From: Caulobacter rhizosphaerae
GTDB lineage: Bacteria; Pseudomonadota; Alphaproteobacteria; Caulobacterales; Caulobacteraceae
Reading direction: 5' to 3'
NCBI RefSeq assembly: GCF_010977555.1
Contig: NZ_CP048815.1
Coordinates: 3,030,501-3,094,500 of the forward strand
Length of the DNA stretch: 64,000 nucleotides
Part shown: in pieces, positions 1-7,336 of the stretch
Position numbering within the stretch: position 1 is the first letter of the stretch
Layout: every line of letters begins with the position of its first letter
Translations under genes and position numbers: made by a program
Notes under the pieces: model-generated
Told to the model about the DNA's origin: nothing
What the model saw: only the letters and a program-made list of their open reading frames with translations
Database searches by the model: none

Positions 1-430
1 AGACAGCCTGCGTCGCGTGGACATGGTGCTCACCGCCAACGCCGACGAGGGCGGCTCCACGAACTTTCGGGCGACCTACGACGCGCTCGGTCAGATGCGA
101 CGCGCGGTGCAGGCGTTCGGAAAAAAGACCGAGACGTCAGAAAGTGGGGAACCATCGGCGGAACCGGACGTTGCATCGCCAAGCTTCTTGAACTCGTCGC
201 CCACCCTGGGCGCGAGGATCGAGACCCGGGACGACGTCGTCCGCGCCCTTGAGGCGCTGAGCGACTACTACCGGCGCAGGGAACCGGGGCACCCGATCCT
301 GACGTTGCTACAGCGTGCGCGTGAATGGGTTGGGTTGGATTTCATGGCGATTCTTGAAGACATCGCGCCAGGGAGCGTCGAAGAAGCTCGCAACGTTCTG
401 CAATCACGAAAACATCGCGAACAAGCTTGA
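1..430 (+). CDS. tssA: Type VI secretion protein TssA, C-terminal part (cut by window edge)
   Basis: The reading frame is open from base 2 to a TGA at 428-430, so the gene enters from the left and only about 142 residues are visible. The last 60 residues have the usual TssA C-terminal region: a helix with R-DDVVRAL, then YYRRREPGHPILTLLQRA and a final VGLDFMAILEDIAP. In the family this part assembles into the ring that caps and primes sheath/tube polymerisation at the baseplate. The preceding 60 residues are a Ser/Pro/Glu-rich linker. An internal GTG at 17 should not be taken as the start, because the frame continues upstream. It precedes tssB by 80 bp. Confidence 0.88.
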   Translation, partial: DSLRRVDMVLTANADEGGSTNFRATYDALGQMRRAVQAFGKKTETSESGEPSAEPDVASPSFLNSSPTLGARIETRDDVVRALEALSDYYRRREPGHPILTLLQRAREWVGLDFMAILEDIAPGSVEEARNVLQSRKHREQA

Positions 431-510
431 GCTATCGGTTGAACATCGCCATGATATAGACCTATGATGGCGAAGTTTATTAGCGACATATAACGTCTAA
501 TTGCGGGTGG

Positions 511-1026
511 ATGACCATGGCGTCGAACAAAGGTGGACAGCGTTTCATCAAGGAGAATCGCGCTCCTCGTGTTCACATTGAATACGAAGTGGAGACTTTT
601 GGTTCCCGCCAGAAGATCGAAATTCCGTTCGTGGTCGGAGTTATGTCCGACCTGTCTGGAAAATCGAATGTCGAGAAGAAGCCGCTCGACAAGCGCGACT
701 TTGTCGAATTCGACATGGACAATTTCGAACAGAAGATGGAAGCGATTGCGCCACGCGCCGCTTTCACGGTCGACAACACATTGACCGGAGACGGTAAGAT
801 CGGCGTCGATCTGACCTTCAAGTCGATGGAAGATTTCTCGCCAGGCCAAGTCGCCAAGAACGTGCCCGCCCTGGCGAAGTTGCTGGAGGCGCGGCAGCAG
901 TTGAACGACCTGATGCTGTACATGGACGGCAAGGACGGCGCTCAAGACCTGCTCGATAAGGTTCTGAAAGACCCCGAGTTGATGAAGGCGCTCGCGGCCG
1001 CCAAGCCGCCCGCCGACAACGCCTAG
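511..1026 (+). CDS. tssB: Type VI secretion contractile sheath small subunit TssB (VipA)
   Basis: 171 aa, the normal TssB size. The N-terminus has the family's basic start followed by the RVHIEYEVET-type strand and the PFVVGVMSDLSG motif. The VEKKPLDKRDFVEFD segment and the helix that packs on TssC follow. TssB and TssC together form the cytoplasmic contractile sheath that drives the Hcp tube. ATG 511 is used; an in-frame ATG at 517 (M3) is equally possible because the upstream Shine-Dalgarno (GGGTGG) is weak. The gene has lower GC than most neighbours, as does the 80-bp gap before it, which may hold its own promoter. Confidence 0.95.
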   Translation: MTMASNKGGQRFIKENRAPRVHIEYEVETFGSRQKIEIPFVVGVMSDLSGKSNVEKKPLDKRDFVEFDMDNFEQKMEAIAPRAAFTVDNTLTGDGKIGVDLTFKSMEDFSPGQVAKNVPALAKLLEARQQLNDLMLYMDGKDGAQDLLDKVLKDPELMKALAAAKPPADNA

Positions 1027-1082
1027 ACAATCTCCAGTAGATCTAGAATGATTTCCCCTACCCTGCCCGTTGGGAGACCTTG

Positions 1083-2576
1083 ATGGCGCAAGAAACGCTT
1101 CAGCAGACTGGCGCCCCCGCCACGGAAACCGTCACCGTCGACGATTTCGCGTCGCTGCTGCAAAGGGAATTCAAGCCCAATACCGACGCCAAGCAGGCGC
1201 GGATCGAAGAGGCTGTGAAGACCTTGGCGCAGCAGGCGCTCGAGGACACCCAGATCATCGGCGCCGACGTCTTTTCAACCGTGGACGCCCTGAAGGCCGC
1301 GATCGACCGCAAGCTGACCGAACAGGTCAACAAGATCATCCACCACAAGGACTTCCAGACTCTGGAATCCGCCTGGCGGGGGCTTTGGTATCTCGTCGGC
1401 AACACCCCGACCGGCAAGGACCTCAAGGTCCGCGTGCTGAACGTCTCCAAGGACGAGACCCGCAAGATGCTGCGGCAGTTCCGCGACGCAGCCTGGGACC
1501 AGAGCCCCCTCTTCAAGAAGATCTACGAGGCCGAGTTCGGCCAGCTGGGCGGGCAGCCCTATGGCGCGTTCATCTGCGACTACGCCTTCGACCACACCGC
1601 GCCCGACATCGAGGTGATGAAGGGGCTGGCGAAGATCGGCGCGGCGGCGCACGCCCCGTTCGTGGCGGCGGCGGACTCGCAATTGCTCGGCATGGAAAGC
1701 TGGCAGGAGCTGGCTAATCCGCGCGACATCGCCAAGCAGTTCGACGCCACCGACTACATGGCCTGGCGCTCGTTTCGCGCCTCAAACGACAGCCGCTACA
1801 TGGCGCTGACCCTGCCGCGCTTCCTCGGGCGCCCGCTCTACGGCGCCAATAGCGAGCCGGTCGAGGAGTTCGCCTTCGAGGAAGACACCGAGGGCGGCCA
1901 GCACGACAACTATCTGTGGCTGAACGCCTCCTACGCGCTGGGCGTGCGGATCACCGAGGCCTTCAAGACCTACGGCTGGTGTACGCGCATTCGCGGCGTG
2001 GAATCCGGCGGCACCGTCGAGGACCTGCCGACCGCGATGTTCCCGACCGACGATGGGGCGATGGACGCCAAGTGCCCGACGGAGATCGCCATTTCCGATC
2101 GTCGCGAGGCCGAGTTGTCCAAGGCCGGGCTGATGGCCCTGGTGCATCGCAAGAACACCGACCAGGCCACCTTCATCGGCGCCCAGACCCTCCATGCTCC
2201 CAAGGCCTACGAGGACGCCGACGCGACCGCCAGCGCCAACCTGTCGGCGCGCCTGCCCTACATCTTCGCCAGCTGCCGCTTCGCGCATTACCTCAAGTGC
2301 ATGGTACGGGACTGGATCGGCAGCAGCCGCGAGGCGCCGGTTCTGGCCAGCGACCTGCAGTCGTGGATCATGCAGTACGTGGACATGCAGCCCGACTTCT
2401 CGACTGAAGAAGACAAGGCTCGCAAGCCCCTGAAATCCGCCTCGGTGGATGTCATCCCCGACCCCGAGAACCCGGGCTACTACCGCGGCGTCTTCCGCAT
2501 GGTGCCGCACTACCAGCTCGAGGGGATGGACGTGTCGCTCAGTATGGTTTCGCGCCTGCCCAAGGGCCCGAACTAA
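1083..2576 (+). CDS. tssC: Type VI secretion contractile sheath large subunit TssC (VipB)
   Basis: 497 aa, full length for TssC. Recognisable parts are the N-terminal helix that contacts TssB, the IIHHKDFQTLESAWRGLWYL block, the FGQLGGQPYGAFICDYAF block and the C-terminal YYRGVFRMVPHYQLEGMDVSLSMVSRLP end that is nearly invariant in the family. ATG 1083 is chosen over the TTG three bases before it because a GGGAGA Shine-Dalgarno lies 5-11 bases upstream. It follows tssB by 56 bp and precedes hcp by 36 bp, so the three are probably cotranscribed. Confidence 0.97.
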   Translation: MAQETLQQTGAPATETVTVDDFASLLQREFKPNTDAKQARIEEAVKTLAQQALEDTQIIGADVFSTVDALKAAIDRKLTEQVNKIIHHKDFQTLESAWRGLWYLVGNTPTGKDLKVRVLNVSKDETRKMLRQFRDAAWDQSPLFKKIYEAEFGQLGGQPYGAFICDYAFDHTAPDIEVMKGLAKIGAAAHAPFVAAADSQLLGMESWQELANPRDIAKQFDATDYMAWRSFRASNDSRYMALTLPRFLGRPLYGANSEPVEEFAFEEDTEGGQHDNYLWLNASYALGVRITEAFKTYGWCTRIRGVESGGTVEDLPTAMFPTDDGAMDAKCPTEIAISDRREAELSKAGLMALVHRKNTDQATFIGAQTLHAPKAYEDADATASANLSARLPYIFASCRFAHYLKCMVRDWIGSSREAPVLASDLQSWIMQYVDMQPDFSTEEDKARKPLKSASVDVIPDPENPGYYRGVFRMVPHYQLEGMDVSLSMVSRLPKGPN

Positions 2577-2612
2577 CTGTCAGTAGATCATTTTTCGTGA
2601 GGAGAACGCCTT

Positions 2613-3095
2613 ATGGCCGTTGATATGTTCCTGAAACTTGAAGGCATCAGTGGTGAGTCCAAGGACTCCAGCCACAAAGGTGAAATCGATGTCCTGGCCT
2701 GGAGCTGGGGCATGACCAACTCGGGCACGGCCCACGTCGGCGGCGGCGCCGGCGCCGGCAAGGTGAACGTCCAGGATCTGTCCTTCACCAAGTATGTCGA
2801 CCTGTCGTCGGCGCCGCTGATGTTGGCCGCCGCCAACGGCAAGCATATCAGCAAGGCGACGCTGGTGGTCCGCAAGGCCGGCGAGACCCCGCTGGAATAT
2901 ATCACCATCACCATGACCGACTGCCTCGTCAGCTCGGTGTCGACCGGCGGCAGCGGCGGCGAAGATCGCCTGACGGAAAACGTCTCGATCAACTTCGCCA
3001 AGGTCGAGGTTGCGTACAAGGAGCAGAGCTCGGCCGGCAAGGCCGCGGGCACGGGCGACTTCAAGTGGGACATCGCCGGTAACGCCAAGTTCTAG
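2613..3095 (+). CDS. hcp: Type VI secretion inner tube protein Hcp (TssD)
   Basis: 160 aa, the usual Hcp length. The N-terminus reads MAVDMFLKLEGISGES and then has the HKGEIDVLAWSWG motif that identifies Hcp1-type tube proteins. Hcp hexamers stack inside the TssBC sheath and are expelled with the spike and effectors. A good Shine-Dalgarno (GAGGAG) lies about 10 bases before ATG 2613. No C-terminal extension is present, so this is a structural Hcp and not an Hcp-fused effector. Confidence 0.96.
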   Translation: MAVDMFLKLEGISGESKDSSHKGEIDVLAWSWGMTNSGTAHVGGGAGAGKVNVQDLSFTKYVDLSSAPLMLAAANGKHISKATLVVRKAGETPLEYITITMTDCLVSSVSTGGSGGEDRLTENVSINFAKVEVAYKEQSSAGKAAGTGDFKWDIAGNAKF

Positions 3096-3135
3096 GCGAG
3101 CCGCGCCGGTCTTCGGCCAATCATAGAAGCAAAGA

Positions 3136-3924
3136 ATGCCTAACGCCGACGACCTCCTACGCGCTGGTGATCTGGACGGCGCGCGCCAAGCCCTTGTCGA
3201 AAGGGTCAGGCGCGCGCCGGACGATCAGCCCAGCCGCATGTTTCTGTTCCAGCTGTTCTGCATCCTGGGTGAATGGGACAAGGCCAAGGCGCAGCTGAAG
3301 GTGCTGACCCAGCTGTCTCCCGAAGCCCAGATGCTGGCGGTCGCCTACAACCTGGCCATCGACGCCGAAATCGAACGCGAGAAGGCCTTTGCGGGACAGG
3401 TTCCACCAGCCCTACTGGTCAATACCAGCCCGTGGGCCGGCGACCTGGCCGTTGCCCTCGGCGCGGGCCTGCAAGGGCGGATCGATGACGCCGAGGCTGC
3501 CCGGTTGCGGGCCTTCGACGCCGCCCCCGATACGCCCGGGCGCTTCAACGATCAGGATTTCGACTGGATCGCCGACGCGGATCCACGCTTTGGCCCGGCT
3601 TTCGAGGCCGTCATCCACGGGCGCTGGGGACTCGTCCCCTTCGACGCCGTGCGCAAGATCACCAGCGACGGGCCGCAGGATCTGCGTGACCTCGTCTGGC
3701 TGCCCGTGGAAATCGAATTCAAGACCGGACAGGGCGTAGCGGCCATCCTGCCCGTCCGCTACCCCGCTACTCAGGACGCGACGGACGCCAATCTGCTGCT
3801 GGCCCGGGCGACCGGCTGGCGCGAGGGATCTCGAGGCGCCGAAGGCCTCGGCCAAAAGCTCTGGTCGCTGGGAAACGGCGAAGACGTGGGAATCCTGGCG
3901 CTTCGCCATCTGGCGTTCGCTTGA
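3136..3924 (+). CDS. tagJ: Type VI accessory protein TagJ (ImpE family)
   Basis: 262 aa. The N-terminal half is TPR-like (LRAGDLDGARQALVERVRRAPDDQPSRMFLFQLFCILGEWDKAKAQL), and the C-terminal half is the ImpE domain with DFDWIADADPRFGPAFEAVI and a PVRYP strand. In systems that have it, TagJ binds the N-terminus of TssB and is thought to modulate ClpV access to contracted sheaths. It sits directly after hcp and 4 bp before tssE, which supports the call. Confidence 0.9.
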   Translation: MPNADDLLRAGDLDGARQALVERVRRAPDDQPSRMFLFQLFCILGEWDKAKAQLKVLTQLSPEAQMLAVAYNLAIDAEIEREKAFAGQVPPALLVNTSPWAGDLAVALGAGLQGRIDDAEAARLRAFDAAPDTPGRFNDQDFDWIADADPRFGPAFEAVIHGRWGLVPFDAVRKITSDGPQDLRDLVWLPVEIEFKTGQGVAAILPVRYPATQDATDANLLLARATGWREGSRGAEGLGQKLWSLGNGEDVGILALRHLAFA

Positions 3925-3928
3925 CGCC

Positions 3929-4459
3929 ATGCCAGCCCGGATCAATCCGACCCTGTTCGATAAGCTCGTCGCCGATCTCGACTTCGACGACGTCCGCGAC
4001 GATCCGAAGGTCGAAGGCCAGGTCAGCCGGGCGGCGACGCGGCGGCTCTATCCGATCCTGAAGATCGAACGCTTCAACGAGGCCGCGCTGCGGGCCACGG
4101 TCCTGCGCGAGCTGAACTGGATCCTCAACACCACCCAATTCGGCGCGATCCAGAACCTGAAGCCCTATCCCGAGGTGGCGACCTCGGTCCTGAACTACGG
4201 CGTGCCCGACATGGCCGGCAAGCTGCTGCAGCGGCGGGCGGTCGAGAACCGGGCGCGCGAGATCAAGCAGGCCATCCGGCGCTTCGAGCCCCGCATCAAC
4301 CCGCAGCGCCTCGACGTCACCGCCACAGCCAAGGACGCCAAGCCCAACGCCGTCACCTTCGTCATCCGGGCCGATGTCACCAGCGCCGTCATGGCCCTGC
4401 CCGTCGAGTTCAAGACAGACGTCGAGATCGACACGGGCTCGGCGACCCTCCGGGAGTAG
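3929..4459 (+). CDS. tssE: Type VI baseplate subunit TssE (gp25-like)
   Basis: 176 aa. Homologous to phage T4 gp25: an N-terminal LFDKLVADLDFDD segment, the RELNWILNTTQFG motif and SVLNYGVPDMAGK, followed by the IKQAIRRFEPRINPQRL helix-strand unit. TssE joins TssF, TssG and TssK in the baseplate wedge and nucleates the sheath. It starts 4 bp after tagJ and ends 4 bp before tssF, so translation is probably coupled. Confidence 0.94.
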   Translation: MPARINPTLFDKLVADLDFDDVRDDPKVEGQVSRAATRRLYPILKIERFNEAALRATVLRELNWILNTTQFGAIQNLKPYPEVATSVLNYGVPDMAGKLLQRRAVENRAREIKQAIRRFEPRINPQRLDVTATAKDAKPNAVTFVIRADVTSAVMALPVEFKTDVEIDTGSATLRE

Positions 4460-4463
4460 GCGG

Positions 4464-6329
4464 ATGGATCCTCGACTCCTCAGGGCCTACAACGAAGAAC
4501 TGCTCTATCTTCGCGAAACCGCACGTGAATTCGGCGAGGAGTACGAGACGGTCGCCGGACGCCTGGGCCTCAACGCTCCATCCGACACCGATCCCCATGT
4601 CGAGCGGCTCCTGGAAGGCGTGGCCTTTTTGGGCGCTCGCGTGAAGCTGAAGCTGCAGGACCAGTTTCCCGACTTCACCCAGCATCTGCTCAACGCCATC
4701 CAGCCCCACTACCTGGCGCCGACCCCGTCAATGTGCGTGGTGACGCTCGAACCCCAGGACAGCGACCAGGCGATCGCCGCCGGGTTCGTCGTCCCTCGCC
4801 TGACCGAGATGTCGGCCACCTCCGGCGACGACGCCGCCACGCCGGTCATCTTCCGGACCGGCCAGGACGTGACCCTCTGGCCCTTGAAGATCACGGAGGC
4901 CGAATACCTGCCCACCCGCGCGGCCGTCTCCGCCTATGCCGGCGCGGCGGGCGTGCGGGCCGAAGCCGGGCTGCGCCTGAAGTTCAGTGGCCTGGGCGGC
5001 GTTGCGCTGTCGGCGATGGCGCCCGACGCCTTGCCGATCTATCTGGACGGCTCGGAAGTGGTGCCCGGCGAGCTCTACCGCCAGCTGATCGGCGACGCCG
5101 TGGCCGCGGTGGCCCGGCCGGTTGACTCCGCGGCCGGTACAGCGGCCTGGATCAAGCTGCCCCCGGCCGAGCAGCACGGTTTCGAGGAGAACTGCGCCCT
5201 GCTGCCGACCGGGCGCCGCTCCTTCCGGGGCTATCGCCTGCTGTCGGAATATTTCGCCTGTCCGGAACGCTTCCTCTTCGTCCGTCTGCGCGAACTGGGT
5301 CAGGCCTTCGGCAAGTGTCGCACCGAATGCGAAGTCGTCTTCCTGTTCGATCGCGCGTCCACGGCCTTGGCCGGCGCGGTGTCGCCCGCAAACTTCAAGC
5401 TCTTCGCGACACCCGCGATCAATCTGTTCGAGAAGCAGATCGATCGTGTAGCGATCAGCGAGTTCGATCACGAACACCAGTTGATCGCCGACCGCACCCG
5501 GCCGCTGGATTTCGAGATCTTCCGCCCGCTGGAGGTGACCGCCCATTCGCAGAAGAATGGCGACGCCCGTCCGGTCGCGCCGCTGCACGCCTTCGGGAGT
5601 CTGCTCTACGACTGGACGGAGGCGCTGTTCTACGTCACCCGCCTGCGCCATCGGCGCCTGTCAACCAAGGAGCAGCGCCTGAGGCGCAGGACCGACTATC
5701 TGGGCACGGAAACCTGGATCAGCCTGGCCGCTCCGGGCGAGCCGAGGCGGCTGGAGGGGATCTACGAACTGGCCGTCCGTGCGCTGGTCACCAATCGTGA
5801 GCTCGCCGAGACGCTGCGCACCGGCGGTGCGACGGACTTTCGGATCAGCGGCGTTCCCGTGCGCGCCGTGACGATCGTCCGCGCCCCGACCAAGCCGCGA
5901 CCGCCGATGGGCATCAGCGACGGGGCGTGGCGGGTCATCGGTCACCTGACTCCGAACTACGCCTCATTCGCCTTGGGCGATGACGACGATCCGTCGGTGT
6001 TGCGCGATCACCTGGCCCTCTATGGACGGATCGACGATCCCGCCCTGCGGCGGCAGATCGACGGCGTGCTGTCCATCCGCTCCGAACCGGTGACCCGGCG
6101 GGTGGGCGGCGGGGGACGCAGCGCCTTCGCCCGCGGCCAGCGCCTGCGCCTCAAGCTGGACGACGCCCCGTTCGAGAACGGTCGGATGTTCCTGTTCTCA
6201 GCCGTTCTGGAGCGGTTCCTCGGCGAGTTCGCGACCGTCAACGCCTTCACCGAATGCATCTTTGAAAGCCCCCAGGAAGGAACCTTCGCGCAATGGCCGC
6301 CGAGAATGGGCGAACATCGCAACATCTAG
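4464..6329 (+). CDS. tssF: Type VI baseplate subunit TssF
   Basis: 621 aa with the family-typical start MDPRLLRAYNEELLYLRE. It carries the GRLGLNAPSDTDPHVERLLEGVAFL block, the PHYLAPTPSM segment and the FRGYRLLSEYFACPERFLFV motif. The open frame extends upstream inside tssE, but ATG 4464 matches the conserved N-terminus. TssF is a wedge component equivalent to phage gp6. Its 3' end overlaps tssG by 37 bp. Confidence 0.96.
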   Translation: MDPRLLRAYNEELLYLRETAREFGEEYETVAGRLGLNAPSDTDPHVERLLEGVAFLGARVKLKLQDQFPDFTQHLLNAIQPHYLAPTPSMCVVTLEPQDSDQAIAAGFVVPRLTEMSATSGDDAATPVIFRTGQDVTLWPLKITEAEYLPTRAAVSAYAGAAGVRAEAGLRLKFSGLGGVALSAMAPDALPIYLDGSEVVPGELYRQLIGDAVAAVARPVDSAAGTAAWIKLPPAEQHGFEENCALLPTGRRSFRGYRLLSEYFACPERFLFVRLRELGQAFGKCRTECEVVFLFDRASTALAGAVSPANFKLFATPAINLFEKQIDRVAISEFDHEHQLIADRTRPLDFEIFRPLEVTAHSQKNGDARPVAPLHAFGSLLYDWTEALFYVTRLRHRRLSTKEQRLRRRTDYLGTETWISLAAPGEPRRLEGIYELAVRALVTNRELAETLRTGGATDFRISGVPVRAVTIVRAPTKPRPPMGISDGAWRVIGHLTPNYASFALGDDDDPSVLRDHLALYGRIDDPALRRQIDGVLSIRSEPVTRRVGGGGRSAFARGQRLRLKLDDAPFENGRMFLFSAVLERFLGEFATVNAFTECIFESPQEGTFAQWPPRMGEHRNI

Positions 6330-7336
6330 AGTTTCTTCGCCAGGCGGCGGGGAACGCGAGGCGGTACGGGCTGTTTGGCCTGCTGCGCGCGGCGGAGGCG
6401 CGCGCGCCGGATCTGCCGCGCATCGGCGACGCCCGCCTCCCGTCGCAGAACCTCGTCGACCTGGCCCAACTCCCCGCGCTGGGTTTTCCCGGTTCCACGC
6501 TGGAAACGATCACCGTCAAGGGCGGGCGCGCCAAGGTCGAGGGCTACTGGTTCGGGTTGACCGGGCCGATGGGGCCCCTGCCCCTGCACCTCAGCGAGTT
6601 CGCTCATTTCGAGCGCCGCTATGCCCAGGGCCGTCCGTTCGGGCACTTCCTCGACGTGCTGGCTGGGCGCATGCTGCAGTTCTTCTATCGCGCCTGGGCG
6701 GAGTCCAATCCGGCGGCCAATGCCGACCGGCCCGGTGACGACCGCTTCGCCGGCTATCTGGGCGCCCTGACCGGCGCGACCGCGGGAGTGCCTGACGACG
6801 CGGCCTTCCCGGCCCGGGCCCGCCTCTACTATGCCGGCCTCTATGCCTCGCGGCGTAGCGCGGCGGGCATCGAGGACGCCGTCGCCGACCTGGTGGGCGC
6901 CCCCGTGCGGCTGAAGGAATACCGTCCGGTCTGGCGCGACATCGAGCCTGCGGACCAGACCCGTCTGGGCGGAGCCTACAGCCGGCTGGGCGGCGACGCT
7001 GTCTGCGGCCGTCGCACCAGCACCGTGTCAGACGCGTTCCGCATCGCCGTGAAGGTCGAGACCTTCCACGACTACGAGAACCTGTTGCCGGGCGGCCCGC
7101 GCTTCGCGGTCGTGGCCGAGGCGCTGGATTCCTTCGCCCCGTCCCATCTGGAATGGGACCTCGAGATCGAAGCCAGCGAAGCCGCCCGCCGCCCTGCGTC
7201 GCTGGACGGCCGCGCCCGGCTGGGCTGGACCAGTTGGATCAATCCGCCGGCCGGCAGCGGCTCGCGCGCCGAGACCCGTCTTGGCCCGAGCTCGCGTCGC
7301 GTCGCTCGAGCCGCCGCCAAGAGAGATGCCGCATGA
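6293..7336 (+). CDS. tssG: Type VI baseplate subunit TssG
   Basis: 347 aa. TssG hallmarks are the N-terminal LEFLRQAAGNARRYGLFGLLRAAEARAP, the conserved VEGYWFGLTGPMGPLPLHLSEF block, then HFLDVLAGRMLQFFYRAW. TssG bridges TssF and the TssK trimers in the baseplate. ATG 6293 lies inside the 3' end of tssF with an AGGAAGGA Shine-Dalgarno 13-20 bases upstream. The stop overlaps the clpV start as ATGA. The last 40 residues are Arg/Ala/Ser-rich, a looser tail than usual. Confidence 0.95.
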   Translation: MAAENGRTSQHLEFLRQAAGNARRYGLFGLLRAAEARAPDLPRIGDARLPSQNLVDLAQLPALGFPGSTLETITVKGGRAKVEGYWFGLTGPMGPLPLHLSEFAHFERRYAQGRPFGHFLDVLAGRMLQFFYRAWAESNPAANADRPGDDRFAGYLGALTGATAGVPDDAAFPARARLYYAGLYASRRSAAGIEDAVADLVGAPVRLKEYRPVWRDIEPADQTRLGGAYSRLGGDAVCGRRTSTVSDAFRIAVKVETFHDYENLLPGGPRFAVVAEALDSFAPSHLEWDLEIEASEAARRPASLDGRARLGWTSWINPPAGSGSRAETRLGPSSRRVARAAAKRDAA